A stretch of DNA of 64,000 bases, from assembly GCA_965206445.1 (NCBI GenBank), contig CBDBJR010000002.1, positions 62,001 to 126,000 on the forward strand, read 5' to 3'. Made by a program: the position numbers and the translations under genes. The DNA comes from CBDBJR01 sp965206445 (lineage in GTDB: Bacteria > Pseudomonadota > Gammaproteobacteria > Arenicellales > Poriferihabitantaceae). Of the stretch, positions 42,501 through 57,500 are shown piece by piece (position 1 is the stretch's first letter; each line of letters starts with the position of its first letter). The notes beneath the pieces are model-generated. The model saw only the letters and a list, made by a program, of their open reading frames with translations. It had not been told where the DNA came from and made no database searches.

Positions 42501-45500
42501 ACGACTCCCCGGCAGGTGACGGTGTCGGCCACGGCCGTCAACGACAATGGCATCACGGGGCCGGTGGTCTCCCAAACCCTGAGCATCGCCGCCGTGGTGC
42601 CGGGGGCGATACTGACCGGCACACTGACCGAAGACACCCTGAACGGCGCGACGGTGACGGTGACGCTGGTGAACACCGAATACGCGCCGGATGCCGAGCT
42701 GATGATGGATGACTTCACACTGACGACCACTGATGTGCCCGGGGTGACGACGGTGATCGATGTCAGCCGCGTCAGCGCCACCGAGGCCACGCTGACGCTG
42801 GCGTATGGCGGCGAGGACTTCACCACCGACGGCAGTTTGTCCGTGACGGTACGGGAGTCCGGGCACACCGGCAGCGGTGAGCTGGTAACCAACAGCGTGC
42901 AGATTATGGCCATCGCCCCCGCTCTGACCCTGACCGCGCCGGACAATCAGCGCTATCCAATCAACCGGGCGATCCTCGCCTTAACCCTGCTGGAAGCCAG
43001 TAATGCCACCGGGACAGCCACCTACACCCTGACCGGGCCGACCGGCGAGTCGCTGGCGACCGCCGTGCCCGGGCTGATCTTCACCCCGACCGACCGCATC
43101 CTGTCCGGCACGCCGACCGTGGCGGGCACCACCACGCTGACCTACACGGTCACCGACAGCGCCACCCCCCCGGCCACCGCCAGTGCGACCTTTGACGTCA
43201 CCATCACCCCGGAGACGGCGCCGACCATCACCGCCATTGCGTTGACCTCGGACGCCGGCGACAATGTCTATGCGCTTGGCGACGAGATTGAAGCGACAGT
43301 CACCTTCAGCGAGGCGGTCATCGTCGACGGCCAGCCGCCGCAGCTGGCGCTGACCGTGGGCACGCAGACGCGCCAGGCGGTCTACGACGACAGTGGCAGC
43401 ACGACCACGACGCTGGTGTTCCGCTACACAGTGGCCGACAACGATCTTGACACTGACGGCGTGAGCATCATCGGCCCCAATGCGCTGACCCGCGTCGGCA
43501 GCACGATTCAAAGCGAGGCCGATAGCGAAGATGCGCGGCTCACGCATACCACAGTGGCCGATGACGCCGCACATACCGTCGACGGCATCGTCCCGACGGT
43601 GAGTGGCGTGACCATCACCAGCACCGGCCCGTATGTCGAGGGCGAAGTGATTGCGCTGACGGCGACCTTCAGCGAAGCGGTCACGGTGGAGACCGCCGGC
43701 GGCACACCGCAGATACCGCTGGAGCTGGAGGTGAGCGACGGCACCCCCCAGGCGGTCTATGTCAGTGGCAGCACAACCACAGAGCTGGTATTCAGCTACA
43801 CAGTGGTCGCCGGCGACAATGATGACGACGGGGTTGCGGTGTTGGAAGACGCCCTGACGGCCAACCCCGGCACCATCCGGGATGTCGCCGGCAACAACGC
43901 AGTGCTTGACCACGATGCCATTACGGCAGATGTCGCCAATCGCGTGGACACCATCATCCCGTCTGTCGCCACGGCCACCATCAACGGCGTTGCCCTGACG
44001 CTGACCTACAGCGAGGTGCTTGACGCCAGTTCGGTGCCGGCGTCGACAGCCTGGACGCTGGCGCTGGAGTCGGGCGCCACTGCCCCGACGGTCAACCTCG
44101 ACGGCGTGGCTATCGCCGGGAGGACGGTGACACTGACGCTGAACGCAGCCGTGCCATCGGGCGCCGCAGTGAGGCTGACCTACACCGTCGGCACCAATCC
44201 GGTGCAGGATGAGGCCGGCAACGATGCCGCCGGTTTGATTGACCAGACGGTGCGCAACGACACGCCCGGGGCGATACTGACCGGCACACTGACCGAAGAC
44301 ACCCTGAACGGCGCGACGGTGACGGTAACGCTGGCGAACACCGAATACGCGCCGGATGCCGAGCTGATGATGGATGACTTCACACTGACGACCACTGATG
44401 TGCCCGGGGTGACGACGGTGATCGATGTCAGCCGCGTCAGCGCCACCGAGGCCACGCTGACGCTGGCGTATGGCGGCGAGGACATCACCGTCGCCGGCAC
44501 GTTGTCCGTGACGGTACTGGATTCCGGGCACACCGGCAGCGGCGACCTGACCACCGACAGCGTGTCGATTATGGCCATCGTTCTGGCCCTGACCGCGCCG
44601 GACAATCAGGGCTATCCAATCAACCGGGCGATCCCCGCCTTAACCCTGCCGGAGGCCATTGGTGCCACCGGGACAGCCACCTACACCCTGACCGGGCCGA
44701 CCGGCGAGTCGCTGGCGACCGCCGTGCCCGGGCTGGCCTTCACCCCGACCGACCGCATCCTGTCCGGCACGCCGACCGCGACGGGCACCACCACGCTGAC
44801 CTACACGGTCACCGACAGCGCCACCCCCCCGGCCACCGCCAGTGCGACCTTTGACGTCACCATCGCGCCGACGCTGGCCATTACCTCGCCGAGTGTGCCG
44901 GAAGGCGACAGCGGGCCGGCGACGTTGACCTACGCGGTGACGCTGACCGGGGCGACGGATCAGACGGTGACGGTGCGCTACGCGGTGGATGCGAGCAGCA
45001 CGGCGACCGTGCTCGACGACTACCCCGTCTTGCCTGACGGCACGCTGACGTTTACGTCGGGCACGACGACACAGACGATTGAAGTGGAGGTGACGGGTGA
45101 CACGGATGTCGAGGAGAACGAGACGATCGTCGTCCTTCTGTTGGGCGCAACCAACGCGACGATTGTGACTGCCCTTGGCACCGGCACAATTATCGACGAT
45201 GACGGATTACCGACCATCTCAATCGCCGCCATGCCGTCCTCGGTGCCCGAAGGGACGGCGGCGACCTTCACGCTGACGGCGGCCCCTGCTCCGGCGACGG
45301 AGTTGACGGTCATGGTGTCCGTCACCGACTCGGGCGATTTCATTGCCGGGCCGGCGCCGACGATGGTGACGATTGCCGCCGACGCCACGACCGCCACGCT
45401 GACGGTAGGTACCATTGACGACACGAACGACGAGTTCAATGGCGTGATCACGGCGACGGTAGAGGAGGACCCCGACACCGACGCCGACTACATAGTCGCC

Positions 45501-48500
45501 GCGTCGCCAGACAACAGGGCCACTGTCGCGGTCGAGGATGACGACGATGACGCCGTGGATCCGCTGGTGGACCCGGTCATCACCATCGCCGCCGTGACGT
45601 CCTCGGTGCCTGAGGGGACGGCGGCAACCTTCACGCTGACGGCGACCCCCGCGCCGGCGACGGAGTTGACGGTCATGGTGTCCGTCACCGACTCGGGCAA
45701 CTTCATTGACGGGTCGGCGCCGACGACGGTGACGATTCCCGCCGACGCCACGACTGCCACGCTGACGGTGCTGACCGAGGACGACGACGTCAACGAGGCG
45801 ATCGGCATGATCACAGCCACAGTGGGCAACGGCGTTGGCTACACATTCGTCGCCCCGGCCAGAGCCGATGTCACGATAACCGATGACGACCCTCTGCCGA
45901 CGCTGGCGATTAGCTCGTTCTCCTCGCCGCCGAGTGTGGATGAGGGCGACAACGAGGCGGCGACCCGCTTGCTCTACACGGTGACGCTGACCGGGGCGAC
46001 GGAGCAGGCGGTGACAGTGGAGTACGAGACGGGTGGCACGGCGACCGAGGGCCAGACCGAGGGCCAGGGCGTCGACTACATTGTGACCAGGGAGCTCGGA
46101 ATGCCCTCCGGCAGTCTGGTGTTTATTCCGGGCACGACGAGCCGGACGATTGAAGTGGTGGTGCGGGATGACACGATTGACGAGGATGACGAGACGGTCA
46201 TCATCACCCTGTCGGGGCCGACCAACGCGAGGATCACAACAGCCACCGGCACGGGTAGGATTATCGACGATGACACCCTGACCATCTCAATCGACGCCGT
46301 GACGTCCTCGGTGACCGAAGGGACGGCGGCGACCTTCAGGCTGACGGCAGACTCTGCTCCGGCGACGGGGTTGACGGTGATGGTGTCCGTCACCGACTCG
46401 GGCGATTTCATTGCCGGGCCGGCGCCGACGATGGTGACGATTGCCGCCGGCGAAACGACCGCCCTGCTGACGGTGGAGACCGATGACGACAACCTCGGTG
46501 AGGCGGACGGCATAATCACGGCCACGGTGACCGACGGTATCGGCTATACAGTCGGCGACCCCCCGGCCACCGCCGATGTCATGATCACCGATAACGATGC
46601 CCCGACGCTGGAGATTGACTCGCCGAGTGTGCTGGAAGGCACAGCGAGATTGACCTACACGGTGACGCTGACCGGGGCGACGGAGCAGACGGTGACGGTG
46701 GACTACGCGGTTACAGATGGCACGGCGACCACGGCCGACTACGCCGCCGTGCCCACCTTCGGCACACTCGGCACACTGACGTTTACGCCGAGCGACACGC
46801 TGACACAGACGATTGAGGTGGCGGTGACGGATGACAGAATTCACGAGGCCGACGAGACGGTCATCGTCACCCTGTCGAACCCGGACAACGCAACGATCAC
46901 CACCGCCGTCGGCACCGGCACGATTACCAACGACGACGCGGACCCCGTGGTCACCCTGGTGCTGAACCCGCCCGCGATCATCCAGAGCGACGGCGCAACC
47001 ACCGTCACGGCCAGGCTGGACCGGGCCTCGTCCGCGTCAACCACGGTGACCGTCAGTGCGGCCCCGGTCAGCCCGGCGGTCGCGAGTGATTACCGCTTGA
47101 GTGACTCGCCGGTGCTGACCATTGCCGCCGGGGCGACCAGCAGCACCGGGGCCGTCACCATCACCGCCGTGAATCGCGGCATCACGACTCCCCGGCGGGT
47201 GACGGTGTCGGCCACGGCCGTCAACGTCAACGGCATCACGAATCCGGCCTCCCAAACCCTGATCATCGCCGCCGCCGGTGACGGTGATGATGACCTGCGT
47301 TTCGTGCCGAGCAGTGCGGTGAGTCTGTTCTATCCGCTGGGCGTGCCGATCACCGCCACGACATTACCGCAGGCCACCGACGGCATCGGGGCGCTGGCCT
47401 ACACCCTGAGTCATTTTGACCTGCCCTTGAGCGATCTGGGGCTGACGTACACCGCGGCCACCCGCACCCTGACCGGCACGCCGACCCTGGCCGGCGCCGG
47501 CAATGACGCGGATCAGTTCGGGTTTGAGTTTGCGTATACGGTGACCGACGAGGCCGGGGACACGGCTGATCTGGAAGTGTTCATCACCATCTGCGAAGTC
47601 GGTGCGGTGCCGGCCGGCACCACCGAGTGCACCCCGCCGGACTATGTAGATCTGGCGTTTACCGCCACCGTGGGGGCGCAGACCTATCCGGTCAACACGG
47701 CCATCCCCTCGCTGACCCTGCCGGATGCCACCGGCGGCACCGGCGCCAGCCCCCGCCGGGTCTATGAATTGGACCCGCTGCCCGCCGGGCTGGCCTTTGA
47801 CTCGACCACCCGTATTCTGTCCGGCACGCCGACCGACCCCGGCGTCACCGGGCTGACGTATACCGTCACCGACGTTGCGAGCAACCGGAGCATCACGCAG
47901 GCCTTCGACGTGACGGTGACCGGGCCGACGCTGGGCAGTCAGCGCGATCTGACCTACCCTGCGTCCATCGCGATCACCCCGGTGACCCTGCCATCAGCCA
48001 CCGGCGGCGCCGCGCCGCTGGACTACACCCTGACCGGGCCGAACGGCGAGTCGCTGGCGACCGCCGTGCCCGGGCTGACCTTTGCCCCGGACGACCGCAT
48101 CCTGTCCGGCACGCCGACCACGGCGGGCCTGACCACGCTGACCTACACGGTCACCGACAGCGCCACCCCGCCGACCACCGACGTACAGACCTTTACCGTG
48201 ACGGTGACCGGGGCGACGCTGGCCCAACCGGAAGACATCACCACTCCGCCCGGCACGCTGTTCACCAGCACCCCGTTACCGGAACTCATGAATGCCACCG
48301 GGCCGATCACCTACACCGTGACCCGGCCGAACGGCCTCCTGTTGCCCACCGGCCTGACCTTTACCCCGACCACCCGCGTGCTGTCCGGCCAGGTGGCCGT
48401 GGGCGGCGTGACCATCCCGTTGGAATACAGCGCCACCTTCGGGGGCGGCAATCTCCGGCAGCCGTTTAACTTGCGGGTGACCGGGCCGATGTTGCCGGTC

Positions 48501-51500
48501 GTCGACAACCAGGTCTACTTGGTGAACGTGGCCATTGAGCCGCTGACGCTGCCGCTGTCCACCGGCGGCGGCGACGGCGCAGTGAGCTACGCCCTGACCG
48601 AGATGAACGCCGGGCCGGACGACGCCAACCTGCCCGCCGGCCTGACCTATACGGCGGCCACCCGCGTCCTGTCCGGCACGCCGACCGAAACCGGCAGCAC
48701 CATTTTGGCCTACACCGCCACCGACTCGGCCCCCACCCCGGCCGTCAGCACGCGGATCTTTGGCGTCTCGGTGAACGCCATCCCGCTTGGGGATGGCCCG
48801 ATTCTGCCGCTGATTATCCCCCGAACCTATACGCTCAACGATCCGATTCCGCCGACGACGCTGCCGATGGCCCTGGAACAGAAAGCCGATGGCACCACTG
48901 TTGGGCCGTTGACGTACACCCTGACCGGGCCGACCGCCGGGCCAGACGACGACGCCCTGCCCGCCGGCCTGACCTTTACAGCGGCCACCCGCGCACTATT
49001 CGGCACCCCGACCGCCCTGGGCGTCACCCCGCTGACCTACACGGTCACCGACGACGACGATGGCACCACCACCACGCGCATCTTCAACGTCGTGGTGATT
49101 GAGCCGGTGCCGCCGGTGCTGGGCGGGACGCTGCCCACGCCGGGCAATCAGCGCTATGTCCTTGACGAGGCGCTCACGCCTCCCGTGACCCTGCCGGCCT
49201 CTCCGGACTTCGTCGGGACGCCCACCTACACCCTGACCGGGCCGAGCGACGCCGCCCTGCCCGCTGGCCTGACCTTTACGGCGGGCACCCGCACAATATC
49301 CGGCACGCCGACCACCCTGGGCGTCACCCCGCTGACCTACACGGTCGCCGACGCCACCAGCGCCACCAGTGCCACTAGTGTGACCTTCGACGTGGCGGTC
49401 GTCAGAGACGGCCTCCTGACCCTGCCCACCCCGGATGATCAGCGCTACGAGCTCAACCAGGCAATCACCCCGACGACCCTGCCGGCCGCCACCGACTTCA
49501 CCGGCACGACGGTCAGCTACACCCTGACCGGGACGGACGGCACCCGGACCTTTGCCCTGCCCATCGGCCTGACCTTTAATCCGGTCGACCGCGTTCTGTC
49601 CGGCACGCCGAGGACCGGCTTCGACTTCGACTTCAGCTTCGTCAGTACTCTGGCCTACACCGCCACCGACGAGAACGGCTCCGTCACGGAGAACTTTGAC
49701 GTCACCATCGCCACGGTCGATGCGCCGGTCGCGATCGCGCCGCCCAATCAGAGCTATACGGTCGGCCGATCGATCATCCCCCTGACTCTGGAGTCTGGCC
49801 CGTCGAGTCCGGAGGTGAGGACCTACACCCTGACCGGGCCGACCGCCGGGCCGGGCGACGCCGACCTGCCCGCCGGCCTGACCTTTAATCCGGCCAGCCG
49901 CGTCCTGTCCGGCACGCCGACCACCGAAGCCGACGCCGTCACGCTGACCTACACGGTCACCGACACCGTAATCACCGACACGGCGACCTTTACCGTCACC
50001 ATCACCCCTGCGACGGCGGCGCCGACCATCACCTCCATTGCGTTGACCTCGGACGCCGGCGACGACGTCTACGCGATTGACGACGTGATTGACGCGACGG
50101 TCGCCTTCAGCGAGGCGGTCATCGTCGACGGCCAGCCGCCGCAGCTGGCGCTGATCGTGGGCACGCAGACGCGCCAGGCGGTCTACGCCAGTGACCGCAG
50201 CACGACCACGGAGCTGGTGTTCAGCTACACGGTGGCCGCCGACGACCTTGACACTGACGGCGTGAGCATCGGCTCCAATGCGCTGACCCGCGTCGGCAGC
50301 ACGATTCGAAACGCGGCCGACACCGATGCGCAGATCACGCATACCACGGTGGCCGATAACGCCGCACATACCGTCGACGGCATCGTCCCGACGGTGAGTG
50401 GCGTAGCCATCACCAGCACCACCGGCCCGTATGTCGCGGGCGAAACGATTGCGCTGACGGCGACCTTCAGCGAAGCGGTCACGGTGGAGACCGCCGGTGG
50501 CACACCGCAGATACCGCTGGAGCTGGAGGTGAGCGACGGCACCCCCCAGGCGGTCTATGTCAGTGGCAGCACAACCACAGAGCTGGTATTCAGCTACACA
50601 GTGGTCGCCGGCGACAATGATGACGACGGGGTTGCGGTGTCGGTAAACACCCTGACGGCCAACGGCGGCACCATCCGGGACGCCGCCGGCAACACCGCGG
50701 TGCTTGCCCACAATGCCATTGCGGCAGATGTCGCCAATCGCGTGGACACCGTCGCGCCGACGGTCAGTGCGGCCGCCATCAACGGCTTTGCCCTGACACT
50801 GACCTACAGCGAGGCGCTTGACGCCAGCTCGGTGCCGGCGTCGACCGACTACACGCTGGCGCTGGAGTCGGGCACTGCCCCGACGGTGAACCCCGACGGC
50901 GTAGCTATCGCCGGGACGACGGTGACACTGACGCTGAACGCAGCCGTGGTATTGAGCGACGTAGTGACGCTGATCTACACCGTCGGCGCCAATCCGGTGC
51001 AGGATGAGGCCGGCAACGATGCCGCCGGTTTCATTGACCTGACGGTGCGCAACACCACGCCGCCGCCAACGGTCAGTCTGGCCGCCCCGGGCGGCACCGT
51101 GCTGATGGAAGGGGGCAGTGGGGTCGAGCTGGTGGTGAGTCTGGATGGTGTTGCGCCTGAGGGAGGCGTGCTGGTGCAGCTCAACAGCCTGCAGACGGTG
51201 CCGTTGGCCACGCCGAACAACGTGACCTACGGTTTGGATTACCGTGTGCTGCTTGCCAGTACCGCCGTCTGCGACACCACCGATTTCAGTTTTAACGACG
51301 CCACCCCGGCCATGCGGATACCCCGGGGGGTAATGGTACCGTTCCCCGCCGGTTGCGACAGCCAGACGCTGACAGTGAGGGCGCTTGAGGACGTGGACGG
51401 ACTGGACGAGACCCTGGCCTTCAGCCTGAGCCCGGTAAGGCCAGAGGATGCCGGCTACACGGTCACGTCGGTGCCCACCGAGGCCAGCCGCACCCTGACG

Positions 51501-54500
51501 GTCACCGACAATGAGCCGGTGGTGACGTTGGGTCCGCTGGGCGATCCGTTTGTGGCCGACCGGAATTCGGGTTTCGTAACAGAGACAAATTATATAGCTG
51601 TAGATGTCCTTCTTCCTGCGACCCATACCCTGACGGAAGACGTGACGGTCAATCTTGCGGTCAGCGGCATTGATGCCGCGGATGTGGTGACTTATGGAGC
51701 AAACCCCACCCCGCCCACCCCGCTGACGGACTTGAGCTCGCTGCTCATTGACGGCAGCAGCCCAGTACCAGGCGAACCGTCGTCTCGGCGGGTGTTCTAC
51801 ATCACCGTAGCCGATAACGAGGTGGAAGAGCCCGATGAGGTGGCGACCGTGACGCTGCTGCCGGGCGACGGCTATCGGCTGCCGGCCACAGACGTCAGCC
51901 GCAGCGTCACGATACTGGACTCGTTGCGTATATCCTTCCAGGAGGACACCCCCACCGTGCTCACCGCCGTTGAGGGAGGCGCTTCGGCCACCGTCACGCT
52001 GGAACTGAGTCGGAGGACAAGGCCAAGCCTGGGGGGTGAGAGGGCCAATGTGTTTATAACTCTTCGGCCGAGCGGGGATTACACCGTGAGCGCCACAGAT
52101 CTTGGCGGCAATGAGTACAGAGTGCAGTCCTCGTCCGGTCAGGACAGTATAACGGTCACCGTCACCGCGGCAGAAGACGACGACACCATCGACGAGGAGG
52201 TCACGCTAACCCTGACCAGTATGCGTGTAGCCAATGATAGCCTCCCCGGATACAGCTTCGTCCCGGAGGATCCACTGCCCACTGTGACCATCATCCTGGA
52301 AGATAACGATGCCGGGGCGCTGCTGGCGGCCGACACCTTGACCGAAGACACCCTGAACGGCTCGACGGTGACGGTGACGCTGGTGAACACTGAATACGTG
52401 GGCACGCCGAGTCCAGACGACTTCACGCCGATCACCACTGACGTTCCCGGGACGGTGACGGTGAGCGATGTCCGCCGCGACAGCGCCACCGAGGCCACGC
52501 TGACGCTGGCGTATGTGGGCACGAACCTCACCGCCGACGGCACGTTGTCCGTAACGGTGCTGGAGTCCAGGCACACCGGCAGCGGCGATCTGGCCACCAA
52601 CAGCGTGCCGATTATGGCCATCATTGACGACCTCACCGGCGCGGTCACGGAAGACGCTGTCGCCACCGACACCGGCAGGTTGTTCCTGCCCGGCGGCTTT
52701 GTGGCCCAGACCGGCGCCACCGGGCAGGGCGCCTACGGCAGCTTCACCCTGGCCGGCGCCGGCGCGTGGACCTATACGCTGGATAACGCCGCCGACGTCA
52801 CCAACGCGCTGGCGGCCGGCATCCAGGTCACCGACGTCTTTACGGCCGTTTCCGCCACCGACACCAGCGTGACGCGAGCCGTCACCATCACCGTCACCGG
52901 CGCCAATGATGCGCCCACGGCGAACGCCGGGCCGGATCAACCCGCCGTGATTGTCGGCGCCACGGTCACGCTGGACGGCAGCGGCACCGACCCGGATACC
53001 GGCGACAGCATTGACACCTACACCTGGACGCAAAGCGCCGGGCCGGCAGTGACCTTGAGTGACGCCACCGTGGCCCGGCCGACCTTCCCGGCGCCGAGCG
53101 TGACGAGCGCCACCGATCTGACCTTTGCTCTGGTGGTCAACGACGGCGAAGCAAATTCAGAAGCCCCCGACACCGTCACCATCACCGTCTCCCCGGGCAT
53201 CACCGGCGACACGACCGGCATGGTCACAGAAGGCGGCGTTGATGCGACCATTGACACCGCTACCGGCCAGTTGAACAATCCCATCGGCGACTTTGCGACC
53301 CAGGCCGGCGCCACCGACCGGGCCAACGGGCAGGGCGTCTACGGCAGCTTCACCCTGACCATCGACGGGGCGTGGACCTATACGCTGGATAACGCCGACG
53401 TCGACACCGACGCGCTCCCCGACGGCGCCACGGTGACCGACGTCTTTACCGCCGTCTCCAGAGAGAACGATGGCGTGACGCGAGCCGTCACCATCACCGT
53501 CACCGGCGCCAATGACGCGCCGACCGTCGACGCGGGCGCCGACCAGACCGTGCCCCAGGCGGCCACGGTGCATCTGATCGGTAGCGGCACCGACCCGGAC
53601 ACCGGCGATCAGGCGGAGCTGGGCTATGTGTGGACGCAGACCGATGGCACGCCGACCGTCACGCTCGACCCCGGGGTGGCCTCCAACAGGGTCACCTTCA
53701 CCGCGCCCAGGTTGACGGCTGACACGACCCTGACGTTCACGCTGACCGTGACCGACCGGCAGACTGTCGCGCGCACCGACACCGTGACGGTCACCATTGA
53801 TATGGACAGCACGGCCTCCATCATCACCGGCAACATTTTCGGCGGCGTCACCGAAGACACGGATCTGACCGCCACCGGCATCCTGACCGTGACCACGCCG
53901 CAGGCCGGGGGCGCTGACGTCATCGGCACGTTCCATCCGCAGACCGCGGACGGCACCTACGGCACCTTCATGCTGGACGAGGACGGTGGCTGGACCTACA
54001 CGCTGGACAACGAGGCGGCCGTCACCGATGCCCTGCCCCTGGATTCCGATTCCATCCAGGAGACCTTCCCGGTTCTGGCCAACGACATGGCCGACGGCCT
54101 GGCCGACACCCCGGCGACCGTGACCATCTTTATCGACGGCGCCAATGACCGCCCCACCGTTGAGGTCGATCCTCCGGCGCAGACCGTTGACGAAGAGAGC
54201 CTCGTGACCCTGACCGGCACGGGCGATGACGTGGATACCGGCGACCGGGACACCTTGCGCTATCGGTGGAGGCAGACCGCCGGCCTTGCGCCCGGCGTCC
54301 CCCTGCCGATAACGACGCCCCTGGTCACGCTGACCAACGCGGACACCGCCACGGCCACCTTCACCGCGCCCAATTTGCTCGTGAACACGCGCCTGACCTT
54401 CACGCTGACGGTCGCCGATCTGCATAGCCCCGGCGTCACCGCCACGGTGATCATCACCGTGGAAGCGGACGACGACGCGTCAGTCATCAGCGGCGATCAG

Positions 54501-57500
54501 ACCGGCAGCGTCACCGAAGACGACATCACGCAGATCTCGGCCACGGGCCGGCTGACGGTGATGGATCCGGAGGGCAACAACCGCTTCCAGGCGCAGGTGG
54601 AAGAAGTGCCCGGCCGCTACGGCACGCTGGGGAGCCTGGCCGCCACCGGCGAGTGGGTTTACGGGCTGGACAATTCGGAAGCGGCCACCCAGGCCCTGGC
54701 GGCCGACACGACGGGCGAAGAGACGTTCAACGTGGTGGCCGCGGACGGCACCCTCGGGCTCCTCACCATCCTCGTCACCGGCGTCAATGACGCGCCGACC
54801 GCCACGGGCAGGTTCCAGATCGGCGATCTCCTCACCGGCAGCGCCACCGGGGGGGTTGAGGTGATGCTGGTTGGCACGGGCAGCGACCGGGATACCGGCG
54901 AGCAGGCGGCGTTGAGCTATGCATGGACGCAGGTCAGCGGCGAGCCCACAGTCACGCTGAGCGACGCGACCACCGCCACCGCCACCTTCACCGCGCCGCC
55001 GTTGACCGCAGCGACGACGCTGGAATTTGAGCTGACGGTGACCGACGGGCGCGCCACCGACACCGCGCGGGTGCGTGTGCTCGTGCGGGCAACGGACAAC
55101 ATCCCGGCGTTCATTGGCGGGATGCGCACCGGTGGCGTCACCGAAGACACGGAGTTGACCGCCACCGGCACGCTGGTCGTGGCCGACGAGGACGGCCCCG
55201 ACCGCCTCGAGGTACAGGAGGACAACGCCGGCACCTACGGCACGTTCACTCTGGTCGTCGCCGCGACCGGCGCGACCGGCGTGTGGAGCTACACGCTGAA
55301 TAACGACGCGGACGTGGTTCAGGCCCTGGCGGCGAACCAGCAGGTCACCGAGCGGTTTGCGGTGCGGGCGGCGGACAACACGCGGAGTGAGGTGGTGATC
55401 ACCGTCACCGGCGCCAACGACGCGCCGACCGCGGACGCCGGGCTGGCGCAGACAGTTGAGGAGGGCACCACCGTGGTCCTGAGCGGTAGTGACAGCAGCG
55501 ACCCGGACAGGAGAGACCAGCTGACCTATCAATGGACACCGCCCGCCAGCCCGCCCGCCATCCGGCTCGACAATGCGGCCGCTGTCCGCACCAGCTTTGA
55601 GGCGCCACAGTTGACTGCGCAAACGGACCTGACCTTCACGCTGACGGTCACCGACCCGTCGGGCGCCTCGTCCACCGGCAGAGTCATCGTCACCGTCACG
55701 GCGGATGACGATCCGGCGATCTTTGGCGGCATCCACACCGGTAGTGTCACCGAAAGCAGTGCCACCGAAAACAACGCGCTGGCGACCCAGGCCTTTGGCC
55801 GGCTGACGGTCACCGACCCGGACGGCCCCAATGACTTCGTGGCACAGGCGGACAACGCCGGCATCTACGGCACGTTCACCCTGTCCGCAGACGGGCGCTG
55901 GAGCTACGTACTGAATAACGCCGACCTCGACACCGACGCCCTGGGCGTGACCACGACGGTTGACGCGGTCACCAATGCGGTCACGATTGTCCCCGACCAG
56001 GTCACCGAGAGCTTTACGGTGCAGCAGGCCACCGAGGGCACCACCGAGGGCGCCGATGACCCGGAGAGTGTGGTCATCACCATTACCGGCGTCAATGACG
56101 CGACGGTCGTAGACGCCGGGTTGGCGCAGACTGTGGTCGAAGGGGCGGAGGTGATGCTGACCGGCCGCGCCACCGACCCGGACGACGACCAGGCGGAGCT
56201 GGACTATGAGTGGACGCAGACCGGCGGCACGCCGACTGTCACGCTCACCGATGAGACCACCCTCACGGCGACCTTCACGGCGCCGCAGTTGGTCGCGGAC
56301 ACGCTCCTGACCTTCACGCTGACGGTCACCGACCCGACCACGGCGACGGCCACCGACACGGTGATCGTTACCGTCACGGCGACCAACGCCCCGGCGGTCT
56401 TTGCCGGCAATCTCGGCGGCATCACCGAAAGTGCGGACAATACGGACCCCGCCACCACCACCGGCACGCTGAGTGTGACCGACCCGGACAGCGCCAACAC
56501 CATCCAGGAGCAGACCACCCCCGTCACCGGCACCTACGGCAGCTTCACCCTGGCCGCGACCGGCGCGTGGACCTATACCCTGAACAACGCCGCCCCGGTG
56601 ACCAACGCCCTGGCCGCGACCGACATCGTCACCGAAGAGTTTGCGGTGCAGGCCATGGACGACGCACCACCGCCAGCCACCACCACGGGCGCGGTGGTCA
56701 TCACCGTCACTGGCGCCAACGACGCGCCGAGCGCGACGGTTGACGCGCCGACGCAGAGCGTCAACGAGGACGCCCTCGTGACCCTGAGCGGCAGCGGCAG
56801 CGACCCGGACGACGATCAGGCGGAGCTGACCTATGCGTGGACGCAGACCGCCGGCACGCCGACCGTCACGCTCACCGATGCGGCCACCGCCACGGCGACC
56901 TTCACGGCGCCGCAGTTGACCGCGAACACGGAGCTGACCTTCACGCTGACGGTCACCGATCCGACCCCGGCCACGGACTCCGCCACGGTGATCGTCACCA
57001 TCCTGGCGGACAACGACGGGGCGGAATTTGCCGGCAATCTCGGTGGCATCACCGAAGACGCGGTGCCGAACACGGCCACCGGCACGCTGACCGTGACCGA
57101 CCCGGACAGCGACAACACCATCCAGGCGCAGACCACCCCCGTCACCGGCACCTACGGCAGCTTCACCCTGGCCGCCAACGGCGAGTGGACCTATACCCTG
57201 AACAACGCCGCTCCAGTGATCCAGGCTCTGGCCACGACCGACAGCGTCACCGAAGAGTTTGCGGTGGTGGCCGTGGACGTGGACGACACAGCGGTCACCA
57301 CCACGGGCGCAGTGGTTATCACCGTCACCGGCGCCAACGACGCGCCGACCGCGATGGCCGGCGACGACCAGACCATCACCACCGAAGGTGCCGAGGTCAC
57401 GCTGATCGGCACGGACAGCAGCGACCCGGATGGTGATGTGCTGACCTACCGGTGGCTGCAGACCGGCGGCCCAGCCGTCGTGCTGACCAACGAGAACACG

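Noticed and set aside
37935..47279. CRISPR array or mobile element as explanation of the repeats
   Set aside because: Repeats are hundreds to thousands of bases, fully coding and in frame. There are no short palindromic repeats with unique spacers, no terminal inverted repeats, and no transposase.
56837..57436. Plus-strand open frames in other registers (for example 56837-57436, 20330-20632, 24425-24850)
   Set aside because: They read as His/Arg/Asp/Gly-rich shadow translations of the same VCBS/PKD DNA and lie wholly inside the giant frame, which has the conserved domain signatures.
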